Shown here: positions 34,893 through 46,200 of the stretch, one piece after another
How the letters are laid out: every line of letters starts with the position of its first letter
Position numbering within the stretch: position 1 is the stretch's first letter
Translations under genes and position numbers: made by a program
NCBI RefSeq assembly: GCF_000499845.2
Contig: NC_023758.2
Span: forward strand, 25,765,520-25,829,519
Direction: 5' to 3'
Length of the DNA stretch: 64,000 bases
From: Phaseolus vulgaris
Lineage: Eukaryota > Streptophyta > Magnoliopsida > Fabales > Fabaceae
The notes under the pieces: model-generated
Databases searched by the model: none
Seen by the model: the letters and a program-made list of their open reading frames with translations, nothing else
What the model was told of the DNA's origin: nothing

Positions 34893-36400
34893 GTTGCAGC
34901 AAAGGCTCCTTCACCTCGAATTCTCCTTTTATTTGGCCGATCATGACCTGGGAGTCGCTTTTGCACGTAACCTCACGTGCTCCCATGTCATAGGCTAGGT
35001 TTAGCCCAGCGAGCAAGGCCTCGTACTTGGCCTGGTTTTTGGTCGCCCTAAATCCGAATTGGAGGGCTTGCTCCAAAAGAAGGTCGTTCGGCCCTTTCAG
35101 AATAAGCATCCGTCTTGCTGTGAGGACCAGGGCGAAAGCCACATTCTCGATCATCTGGTATCTCGTCTCAGCCGCATGGAGGATTTGGCTGACGAAGTAT
35201 ATCGGTCGTTCCTCGCCCTTGACCTTCTGCACCAAAGCAACCCTGACTGCTTCCTCCGAGACTACCAAGTACACCAGGATTGGGTGGTCGGGTCTCGACT
35301 TCTGGATGATGGATGGGGATGTCAGGAACTCCTTGAACTTCTTGAATATTTCTTCACATCGGTCGTCCCAGCTAAACTTGGTGGCCTTCCGAAGCAGCTG
35401 GACCATCGGTCTCGTCTTCTCGCCAAACGGGGGACGAACCTGGAGAGGGCGGTCAGGCACCCTAGGAATTGTTGTACCTCCTTGATGTTCTTTGGACTTC
35501 TCATGTCGAGTATAGGTTGACATTTATCAGGGTTGGCCTCTATCCCTCGGTGGGTGAGCATGAAGCCCAGAAACTTCCCTCCCTCAACCCCGAATGTACA
35601 CTTCTCGGGGTTAAGCTTCATATTGACCCTTCTTTGGGCCTTGAACACCTTGTCGAGGTCCTTCAGATGTTATTCGAAAGAGTTGAACTTTACGACTATG
35701 TCATCCACATATACCTCTACCGCTCGGCCGATTAGGCCTTTGAAGATTTTGTCCATGAGGCGCTGGTAGGTCGCCCCCACGTTCTTGAGGCCGAACGGCA
35801 TGACCTCGTAGTAGTAGTTGGCATCGGCCGTCATGAAGGTCGTCTTCTCCTTGTCCCTCGGGTGCATGCTTATCTGGTTATAGCCAGATTAAGCGTCCAG
35901 GAAGCTCATAATTTTATGGTCGGTCGCCCCATCCACCAAACGGTCGATATTTGGGAGAGGATAGGTATCCTTCGGACATGCGCTGTTGAGGTTTCTGTAG
36001 TCGACGCACATCCTCCAGTTTCCGTTTGGCTTGGTGACCATGACGACATTGGCTAACCAAGTCGTGTATCGGGCCTCCCGTATGAATCTGGCCGACATAA
36101 GCTTCTCGGCCTCTGCCTTTGTTGCTAGGCGTTTTTCATCGCCTAGATCCCTCTTCTTCTAGGAGATCGAATGGGCTTCTCTAAATATCGACAGTCGATG
36201 GGTGATGACGTCTGGGCTCACCCCCGGCATGTCGGTCGGTGTCCATGCGAATATGTCCATATTCTTCTTTAGCGCGGCGCGCATGATCTCGGCCTCGGTA
36301 GCTGCCATGATCGTCCCTACAGTAGTGTTGTGCTCTTCGTCCAGGAGAGGTACCCTCCTCAACTCTTCTCTTGCCTTCAGTCTATCCTCGGTCTCCCGGG

Positions 36401-36439
<39 letters not shown>

Positions 36440-36968
36440 CTTACTTTCTCTTGGGAGAGATGTTGTTTCTTAAGGGCCACCCGGAGGCTTTCGGCATAGC
36501 ACTCTCATGATTCCTTCTGGTCCACGTGGATCGTAAGATTGTCTCCCATCTTCGAAGGGAATTTCATTGCCAGGTGTGGGATCGATACGATGGCCATCAG
36601 TCGTTGATGGATGGCCGACCGAGGAGGATGTTGTAGGAGGTATTGGCATCGATGACCAGACACCGGATCTTTATAGTCTTGGTATTCTTTCCCTCGCTGA
36701 ATGTGGTGTAGAGCTCAATGTAGCCCTTGGTACCCACCCTTTCACCCGAGAATCCTACTACATGGTCATCGTAAGGCATCATCTCGGCCTCGGCTATCCT
36801 CATGGCCTTGAACGTTTTCCAGTAGAGGATTTCTACTGAACTTCCTTGGTCCACAAGGGTCTTCCGGATGGTGAATTGGTCTATATCGACTGATATTACC
36901 ATTGGGTCATCCTGTTGGCGATAATCCACGCCTTTGAAGTCCTCGTCCGTGAAGGTGATGGGTGACAT
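34893..36968 (-). pseudogene. Outer gypsy protease, RT and RNase H
   Basis: The minus strand gives the protease (36968-36597) with LVDQGSSVEILY and ILLGRPSIND. A linker with an Asp-Leu repeat follows (36401-36440), then RT with WRMCVDYRNLN, MPFGLKNVGATYQRLM and VYVDDIVVK (about 35700). RNase H has SEEAVRVALVQ-type residues and FRATKNQAKYEALLAGL, and is cut at 34893 by the middle element. Stops include TAA in the conserved DAYSGYNQI box (about 35890) and one after EAHSIS (about 36160), with frameshifts near 35450. The Tat-type protease has Gln where DTG/DSG is usual (DQGSS), as in related plant elements. Confidence 0.85.
36401..36440 (-). repeat. In-frame hexanucleotide repeat in outer pol
   Basis: About 6.5 copies of ggtcaa lie head to tail. 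On the coding strand they read as repeated Asp-Leu codons between protease and RT. Confidence 0.85.
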
Positions 36969-37149
36969 CCGCGTTTACCTGGTGCACCGCCCGCATGTGT
37001 TTCTTTCGGACGCTGTTCGTGCTCCCTCCCCCAACGAAGCCGCCTGCTATGGTGTTGATAACCTCTCGGTTACCTCTTATGTCGGCCTCCCTAGGAGGGT
37101 CATCCCTGCGGGGAGGATCGTCCCTCCTAGGTTTTCAGTCGTCTCTATG

Positions 37150-38439
37150 ATCTCGGTTATTTCGACCGCGTTGGGGTGACCTTTTTCGCCTAGGGGGTTC
37201 TGCCCGGCGAGGTGGGTCTCGGCCGTTCATGACGAATCGGCGGAGGTGCCCAACCTGGATAAGTTCCTCGATCTTATCCTTCAGAGCCTGACACTCCTTG
37301 GTCGAGTGCTCGCTGTTTTGATGGTACCGACACTGCTTCCTTCGGTTGGCATTGTTTGGGCTGGCCACTTTCCTTGGGGGAGGGATCAACTCGGCGTTGA
37401 GAGCCTCATCCAGAATCCTTCCCTTCTCGGCCGTCAGGGCTGTGAATCTTGAGAACCGGATTGGTCGGTCCCGGTTGTCTCTGCGTTGGTCATTCCTTTA
37501 ACTTGGTCGACCCTGGCGGTCTTTCTCCTCCTTGTTCTTCTCTCCACTAGCCTCGGCACGGGCCTGGTTGCGGAAATCTCTGAGTTCTTCCAACTGCATA
37601 TACTTAGCAGCTCTCTTCCTCATCTCGTCCAGGCTGTCGACTGGCTGCATGCACAGGTTGTCGACAAAGGGCCTTGGACGTAGGGCTTTCAGCATGTGAT
37701 GCATGGCAACATCCGGGCTTAGATTCCAGATGTTCATTTCCACCTTGCTGAACCTATCAACAAAGGTTCTCAGCGACTCTCCCTTCTCCTGGCGGATGCC
37801 CACCAGGGCGATAGAAGTCAGGTGGTGCGGCCGGCTGGTGGCGACTTGGGTTTCAAAATTCACCACGAGTGTGGCAAAGCTGTCAATGGAGTTTGGTGAG
37901 AGCTTGGTAAACCAACTAAAGGTTACTCCCTTCAAAGACGTAGGAAACACTTGGCATAACACTGTGTCATCCGAGGTGTAGAGGCTCAAATGGGTGGTGT
38001 AAGCGTCCATATGCTCATCGGGATCGGTTGATCCGTCATATCGGTCTCGTTTGAAACCTTTCCACTTGTCAGGCAGTGGAACTTCAATAATGGTGTTGGT
38101 AAAAGGATGTCGGCGGGTCGAGTCAATCGTCAGAGTCGTCCGGGCGGACCTGACCAGGCATAACTCGTCGTCCATCTCGGTCTCCCGGGGAGGGAGTCTG
38201 TCCCTCGTCCCTTTGGCCGGTTTCGGGTTGGGGGGAGAGGTGTAGGACCTGCCGACAACATTGGTGGGTACAGCAAAAGGTCCTCCCTCTCCCAACTTCT
38301 TTTTCATGTCTTCGCTCTCCCTGTGAAGAACCTGCAGCTCCTGCTCGTTCTTCTAAGCAATTTTTTCGGTCTTTCTCTTCATCTCGGTCATCTCTCTCTG
38401 GAGAGACAGCAACAGCATCGTCTGGTTGGCTTCGGTCAT
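37150..38439 (-). pseudogene. Outer gypsy gag
   Basis: It starts at ATG 38437-38439, has a coiled coil with one in-frame TAG near 38355, then a retrotransposon gag domain (about 38100-37600) with FKRDRYDGSTDPDEHMDAY, WFTKLSPNSIDSF and RQEKGESLRTFVDRF. Stops occur near 37498 and 37480. A zinc-knuckle-like motif (CRYHQNSEHSTKEC then LIQVGHLRRFV, about 37330-37240) closes it, with His in place of a Cys, as is normal for Tat-type gag. Confidence 0.85.
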
Positions 38440-38495
38440 CCTCTCTATACTTTTGGTTGAGACCATCTATTTTCACTCTTCAGCTAGTTTCTCTC

Positions 38496-38514
38496 AGCCC
38501 CACGATGGGCACCA
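38496..38514 (-). promoter_or_regulatory. Primer-binding site of outer gypsy element (tRNA-Lys type)
   Basis: On the minus strand TGGTGCCCATCGTGGGGCT lies two bases after the LTR. It resembles the complement of a plant tRNA-Lys 3' end (TGGCGCCCACCGTGGGGCT as I recall it), with two differences. Confidence 0.6.
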
Positions 38515-38516
38515 AT

Positions 38517-39046
38517 TGTTCCTGCTAGGGAGATGGGACCTAGAGAACTATTGAAGTCTTTGTCTTCCTCCTTCGGTCGGGCAGGTTGCTAGGTGCTTGG
38601 TTGGGATCCTTCTCGTCTTCGTGCTTCTCCTTCGGCTCTCAGCCTCGGGTGAACACAGGATGGGGGGTACCTGCGGAAGGCACTCTGACGCTCAAGTCAG
38701 TAAAACGGGTGATCGGTATTCAGGTAGGTGCGCCGTAATAAATGACGAACCTTTCTCCTTGAAATGTGTGTTATTTATATTATTTTAATGGGCTTACCTT
38801 ATTGGGCATTATTAGTGGAATGGATGACACTTATGGATGTATTACCTAATCCTTAATGATAGATTAGCTTCACTGACCTTGATTTGAGCGTTGATGGATT
38901 TATGTGTCAGTCAGCCGGGTCGTCCGTGGTGGTTTCCCTCGTCTCAGCCAGATTTCCTTGGTCTTGGCCAGATTTTCCTAGTCTTGGTCAGGTTTTTCTG
39001 ATCTCGGTCAGGGAGACCGAATCTCGGTCTCGCCCATACTAGTAAA
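38517..39046 (-). repeat. LTR of outer gypsy element (5' LTR in element orientation)
   Basis: It starts TGTTCCTGCTAGGG on the plus strand. The far end aligns as tactagtaaa with taccggtaca of the other LTR, so the TG terminus is mutated. Extra copies of a ctcggtcagg-like motif lie in its last 130 bp. Confidence 0.82.
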
Positions 39047-42000
39047 TATACTTTGTGATGCAACTTATTTAATTTGTATTTTAGAAAGATCAAATTTATT
39101 TTCATGCTTCTTTTGTGTAGTATTTACATGTAGCAAAAGACGATAGAACGAGAGCTGCAGAAGAAATATAATTGATGCAAATAGATTCAGCAGAAAAAAT
39201 AGAATTGATGCAAATAGATTCTGCAGAAAAAAATATATTAATGTTTCTGCAGCTTTTTCATTTTAAAAAACAAATATTGCTTATGCTGTTTTCCAATCTG
39301 GGATGTGAATTATGTAATTCGGATTAGACATTCTGAAATACAAATATACTTTTCGGAATATGTATTTTAAATTAGACCTTTAAGACACATTATTTGCTTT
39401 CTAGAACACCTCATTCAAAATGTGAAATATGTATTACATATTAGGCATCCAAGAAAATCCAAAACATGTTCTAGATGGAGTAATCTGAAAAAAGGTATTT
39501 TGGAATTACTAATCCATAACATTGCATAAAGAGTTTTCCAAATTAGCTAATCCAAAAGGTAAAAAGAGACCAAATTACCTACAAAGGTATTCCATGGTTT
39601 GGGAAAAAGAAGAAAAAGTTGTTGAAGAAAAAAAAAAACTCCACTCACCAATGCTCGACAGTAGAAGGCGTACAACAACAATGGGGAGTAGTGCGGTGTG
39701 AGTGTAGCAAAGGGAGAAAACGTAGAATGAAGCTGAGAGAGAATTAAAATTGGAGATTAATTATAACTTAGGGATATTTTAGTCTTTTTACTATTAGTAA
39801 GGGGTGTAGGTAGTAATAAGGGTGTGCAAAGGCCCCTCTATAAGAAAGTACTCGTAAGTTTTAGAATATTTTATATATAAATATTAATATTAGAATTAAT
39901 AAATATTTTTTTATATAAAAATTATAAAATTGAGCAAATGAAATTAAATATAGTACACTAAACATTGAGCATAAGTTTACGTACTTTTACATTAAAGAAT
40001 TTAATATAACATAACATAAGTAAAAATGAATGAATAAATTTTGCCATAATAATACAATACAATAATTTGAACAAATACATTATATAAATAATTATTTAAT
40101 ATTATGTTCCCATAACATATTTACTGTGAAAATGAAGTCATGTTCACCAACTTCATGCTATCTTCATGCTATTAAGTTAATCTGCAAAAATTTCTCAAAA
40201 AAAAAAGTATTACAATTAAAAAAATAATTCATTATATTATATACCAAGTACAGTTATCTTAAATGTAAATGTGTGTTTCTTCCATAAACATATTATAGAC
40301 AAAAATCATATAAAATTATGAAGTTACCTTTTGTCATATAAATTAAATTAAAATGTAATATAATACAAATAAAACATGATAAAATATAAATACAATAAAA
40401 TACTATTTATATAAATAACTAAAGATCTTAAAAACCATACAACAATAATAAACATATATGCATCATCAGGTTTCTAGAAAAAACAACAATCAATTTAATA
40501 CTTCAATGACTAATTAATAATAAACAATATATAAAGAATAAAATGAATATAAGCATTTTATAATATTAACACAAAATATATAAAATAAAAAATATGATCA
40601 AAGATTTTTATGACTTTAATATACTGGATGACTTTAATATACTGGCAATTGTTATAACGTTAAGCATATATAATAATGTCAACATATTATAAATATACTA
40701 GATAATGAAATAAAATTGTAATAATTTATGTATTATGTATTCACATTGCAAGAAATGCATGAACAAATAGAATATGAATACTACTAAACATAAACATATA
40801 GTCAACATAAACATAAAGAGAACTTAATTATTCATACAACATTTTCGGCAACAAATAAATTTTTGAATTTTCGTTATACTGCACTATATGGGCGTTCCCT
40901 TCTGAATTTGCAAGGGTCCACTCCTGTTCAAGTTCTTTTAGAAACTCGATGGCAAAAGCACGATCAACATAACCAAGTTATTGATTTTAAAATAAAGAAA
41001 AAAAATCAGGAAATGAAGAAACTGTTTAAAAGGAAAAATTTTAGAAAAAAATATAAATATACATACTTCACCACGGCTGTTCATGCACCAAAAGACTCCT
41101 TTTGTTTCAAGTATAATGATTTGTTCAACACTGGACGCCATTAAATGAATAATGGAGAAAACACCAAGAAATAAGTAGAAAAGAAAGTAAATAATAGAAA
41201 AAGCAGAAAGAAAGTAGTAGAGAAAAATATTTTACGTAGAAACAAAGTAAAAAAAGAGTACGAAGAAAACCGCATAATGTTATAATCTTTGGTGTAACTA
41301 TTTATTTAAAACATATTTTATTTATGACCTTTAGTTGTCCATTGCAACAAAAAAACACACAAGTACAACATTAATTAATAGTAATTAGTAATTAAAAAAT
41401 AACAATTAAACTGAAATTAGATTTGTTTAAAAGAAATAACAATAATTATACCAACCAAACAATTAACATTAGGTAAAACATGTAAATAGTTGTAAATCAT
41501 AAATAAAATATATTAAGTTTCAATGTTTGCAATAACTTAAAAAAAAAATATTGTTAATGTGCATTATGTCATATAATTACTTAAATTTAATAATATAGAA
41601 TATATAATTATATAATATATATATAATATTTAATTTTAGTAAAAAGGTTAAATTTAAATAATATTGAAATTGAATTAAATTTCAATTGTATAAAAAATGA
41701 TTTTAGGAATCCGAAATTTAAGTTTAAATTATTAATGTTTAATGTTAGAAATGATTATCTAAATCTACCCAAATCTAATTTGATAAGGAAAAGAAATAAA
41801 TATTTTGAAAACTATGTGATTGAAACTACATTAGTACATTAGCCACGTGTATTTGAAAAAGAAAAAAAAATGAAGTCCGTCACAGTAAAACTAAAAAAAA
41901 AAGTACATCAACAACATCGAAGATTCCAATATAGCATCTCAAAGGCTAATAGTAGATTACAGAATTATTGAAAAGTAGAGGAGTAAAATCCAAAATGAGA

Positions 42001-42089
42001 GAGAAGAGTTTATATACGTAATTAGCAAACAAAATGAACATATTGAACAAGAGGTCGGAGCTAAACAAATAAACGAAGCAAAACAAAAC
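39047..42089. other. AT-rich intergenic DNA
   Basis: This contains a two-copy repeat of about 33 bp with attgatgcaaatagatt (39166-39235) and a stretch with several variants of attatgtaattcgg (39290-39560) like those in the MITEs near 50 kb. It also holds the small exon-like pieces annotated separately. No intact gene is seen. Confidence 0.5.
40828..41141 (-). pseudogene. Possible two-exon gene remnant, unrecognised
   Basis: Exon 1 (41067-41141) starts with ATG and encodes MASSVEQIIILETKGVF and more, ending at a strong donor GTATGT in phase 0. A second open block (about 40828-40965) encodes AFAIEFLKELEQEWT and ends in TAA at 40828-40830. No AG acceptor is present at its upstream edge (the site reads acttgg), so splicing may be lost. 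The composition is clearly coding-like compared with the flanks. I do not recognise the family. Confidence 0.35.
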
Positions 42090-43214
42090 TTATATTCCTA
42101 ATATAGTTCTTATCTGATCAGGCGGATGCCTTGCCAACGCCCTGGGGTCCGGGTAACCATTTTTGGGATCCATGATAGCCTTATAAATAAGCTCGTAAGC
42201 TTCGGCCAACGACCTGGCCACGCCAATAGAAGCTTCAGAACGCAACCTTGGAACCTGCATCTGCTCAAATTCCGGCAGGGAACTTTCACTTCCCAAAACA
42301 AGGCCAAACAGAGCTTTCAAACACTCCGAAAGAACGGCTGGACTAGTGTCCTCCCTCTCAGCCAATGGGGTACCCACTTCATTCTCCCCTTCCTTGTGGA
42401 TTGAATTCCGCAAGTGCGGCATCTTTTCTGATAAATTACATCTTCTTAAGATTGCTTCGGCTTCTTTTTCCACAAGAACACGTAAGTGATTATCTATCAT
42501 TGCTCCGAGTCTATTTACGTAATCAGCGACAGGCTCGTATCCAGATAGAGGTTGTTGAATGGCACACAAGCAGTTAATGAGAAAGATCTTTGAAGGGGTT
42601 TCACTAGTCTGTCAACACATGGCACACGCGTTAAGGCAAAAGTCGCACAGAACCAAAAGATATTCTATTGCATAAAACTTCCACAAGGAATTTAATTTTT
42701 TTTATAAAGATTGGATACATTACATATATGTTAAAGTTCTCCCATATTCCTTTCACTTACCTGGAATAATGGGAGTATGAAACTATATTTGTTGGTCCAC
42801 AAGATTATACATTTACAACATGACATGGAATTTCTCTTAGAAAATTTCCAGTAAAATTACAGATTACTTCAATTTCAGGCTCTAGATTCCAAATAAAGTT
42901 TTCATTTAATTGCTGGTGGGACTGATTTTAAAAGGATGTATAGATAGACTCATGCACCAACATGGCAAATGAATAGCACATGCAGACACAAACAACTGCA
43001 GATCATTAAGATTTTTATATTGTCTTACTAAAGAAGAGTATACTAAGGACACTGATAAAGAAATATAAATATATTAAGTGTTTCTATTTACTTTCAAAAG
43101 TATTACATGACATCTGCATTTTCAATACGAAACTTTCTTTCTTTTCCATTGAATACTTTCCACTTTTGTTTTCTTAATTAGTGCCCAATAGCATTGTCTC
43201 TCTCTCTCTCTCTC

Positions 43215-43266
<52 letters not shown>

Positions 43267-46200
43267 AATGGGAATAAAAAATTATTAAAATGCAGAGGAA
43301 TAAAGTTATAGCAAAACCAGAAGTTTGTTAAAGGAAAAAAAACACTGAAATCCTACAAGCAGCAAATATCTGCAAAACTCAAAAGAGAAGGGAAAATTTA
43401 GTTAAATGTAAAAAAAAGAGGAGCAAGGACGGACCAGTGAGGATGAAGCAGAGCTACTATTTGACAAGATTGCGTCCACTGATGATTTAGTATGTTGATT
43501 AGAATCAGAACTCGTCCTACTCCTCCTTGATGAGTGACCAACTCCTTTTGACTTGTGTGCCTCCGCTGCTTGTTCACACATCTGCAACAAATAGGAAGCT
43601 AAAGCTCTGATCTCCAATGATTCATTAAAATAACAGCCAATGGAAAATGAATAACCATAATCTAGATCTCTGTTGAAATTGGAATGTTTTACTATGGGGA
43701 ACAAAGGGAAAACAAGTACTCCTATGATACAATATCAAATACTCTTCAAATAAAAAGTTGATTATTATCACTCTAAAGCCAAATAGTTCAAGGGTCTACA
43801 GCAAGGGCCGATTGATAGACAGTTGCTAAATATAAAAATGCCAACTTGCCTCAACTTTCAAAGACAATTGCTTATTTTTGCCAACTTTGTACGATAATTT
43901 TTTTAAAAATAGGCGTGACCCTTTCTCCCAAAATTAAGCTTTATCTGACACTGATACACTTACATTTAAAATATGTACTGTAGAGTATCAGTCAGTAACT
44001 AAAAATAGAAGAGTGCTTAATATACGTTGAAAGAATGCTTGTAAGTTAGAACTGTTGCTTTTTGGTACAACTAATAGTCCTGTATTATGAATTCTCATAG
44101 TCCTTTGGTTAAACCTTAATCAAATAAAAGACTTAATCAGCGAGGGTCTGCCACTTATTTATTACCCATGTGAAATAAGACAACACGCACCAAAGATCCC
44201 ATAACCCAACCCCTTTCTCCTAAAATAGCCTCATATATAACATTCCACTAGTATATATAACTATCATGGTTTTCATTTGTATATACTTCCAGACATTAAA
44301 GATACATAAAATATATAATCTTTGTGATTTATTCCATGAAATCATTTTCAGGAATTGATATTTGAGTACCATGGCACTTAATTAAAAAAACAAGTATTGT
44401 GATAACAAATGTTGATAGAAGCATCTCTTACTCTCACCATTTGTTCGTAGTAAACTATAATTGGTATGTACATTTGAGTTTCATAAGTTTGACTTGGATA
44501 ACATTTAATAATGATTTTCAATTTTAATATGATTTCTTAAAAAGAAATACAATAACATCAATTTTATTTTGTGAATTTTATATACGAATAAGTACATACT
44601 TTTTAATATGAGACGAATCGACATGTCTACATGCAGTAGTCAATACACGTATCGTATTCGGGCATCAAAGGTGTCATATAAAGCTAAAATCTCAAGCACA
44701 ACTATTATCAAATGATTATCTAAGTGACCATATTATATTACCAAGATCAAATTTTATAATAATATTTACAAATTCACATCATTTTCTTTCATGACCACAC
44801 AGAATGATTATGCTATCAATTATCAAATGCAGGTAACAGATTGAGAAGCATACCTGAATTATTGGATCCAGTATAGCAGATACAACTGGACCAAAAGCAG
44901 GTTTCTGACCAGAAGCAGGAACCATTGCACTGTTGTAGGTGTCAATTATTTCAAGAAGTACAGATACCCCTTCCCTCACAGCTGGTGGCGGGGAAAGATC
45001 AACAGCAACAAGTGGGGGATACCGCAAAAGCTTTTCCCCTCGAACTTTCAAAATATCAAAACATGTTTTCTGAGCAGCATCTTTCAGTGCCCATAGTGTA
45101 TTACAAAGTGCAGTTTCTCGCCCAAGTAAATCTGAGATCTATAAGATCATCAGAAGTCACAAAAATAAATAAACATATGGGATAACTAAAATCAAGAAAA
45201 AAGGACGAAGATGAGAACACTCACAGTGTAGCAGTAAAATTCAAGTGTATTACTGAGTTTGTAGGATACTATAAGACTTGGTTGAGACTGCAAAACTTGT
45301 TCAACTCTCAATTTAAACGGTCTACATACTCCTTCAAAAATTCTATCAAGAACAAACATCAAGTCAGATTCTGTCTTCCCAGAGCCATTCTCAGTGTTGT
45401 TGGTGAATTGCTTTGGTCCAGAATCAACAATAGCATCTGGATCAAGCAACACAGCTACAAGTTCACGTTCAGATGCTAAGGCCTGCATACATACAAAAAA
45501 AACATATGATGAACAAACAAGACATGGCAGAATAATAACATTCAGAAGAGGCTCCAAGCATTCATCCACAAGCTTTTCATGTCATACCTGATGTAACCAG
45601 CCTAGCATGTCACCGACATAACGCAGTGGGTCATGAGCATGAACTTCAATTGGTCGAGGCAATCCACCAGGTCCTCCACGTGTAAGAGCACTTATAAATC
45701 TTCTAAATAGTGCATTGTGTCTCATATTGGCAACCTGCAAAATTAGTAAATCAGTAATTTCTGATGCACAAGCTAAGGAATCCAAGTTTCCATAATTTGA
45801 GAATAAGAATATTCTTTATATGTTATTATGATGTGAAGTCCACTAGCAATTTTTTATAATCGACACTAATAGATGATGCAACATAACATGCTTCATAATA
45901 CAAAATCTCTCCATACTAACATGGAAGATGGCAAATTTGAAATCCCAATAAAAACAAGAATTATCAATTTTAGAGCCAGTTCATTAAATCCATGACAGAA
46001 TTACCTCTTCTGCACAATACTTGAAAAGGACAGATCTTTCCCTGAGGTAACGCACAGCTGTTTTCAGAAGCTCGCTAACTTCCGGATTGTCAGTGTCCCC
46101 CAATTTTCTACATTCAGCCTGAACCCACCTAGAAATGAAAATTATAAGTAGTTATATATATGATAAATCTAGTTGATCTTAGTACAAAGAAACAAATATC

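Larger units (their letters stand above)
11990..39046 (-). mobile_element. Outer Ty3/gypsy (Tat-type) LTR retrotransposon, interrupted by nested elements
   Basis: Related LTRs at 11990-12510 and 38517-39046 bound a minus-strand gag-pol and a plus-strand antisense ORF. Reading on the minus strand, the order is LTR, primer site, gag, protease, RT, RNase H, [nested insertion], integrase, tandem repeats, antisense ORF, polypurine tract, LTR. The low LTR similarity shows an old insertion. An additional antisense ORF downstream of integrase is known in Tat-lineage elements such as Retand and Grande. The flanks (ttact on the left, tatac on the right) do not give a clean target duplication. All ORFs are decayed. 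Confidence 0.85.

Noticed and set aside
38123..38476. Charged 117-codon minus-strand frame overlapping gag
   Set aside because: The gag domain lies in another frame here (with one stop). This is its shadow.
39042..39056. Target duplication of the outer gypsy element
   Set aside because: Flanks ttact and tatac (or atact) do not match convincingly, and the terminal bases of this LTR are mutated, so no duplication is claimed.
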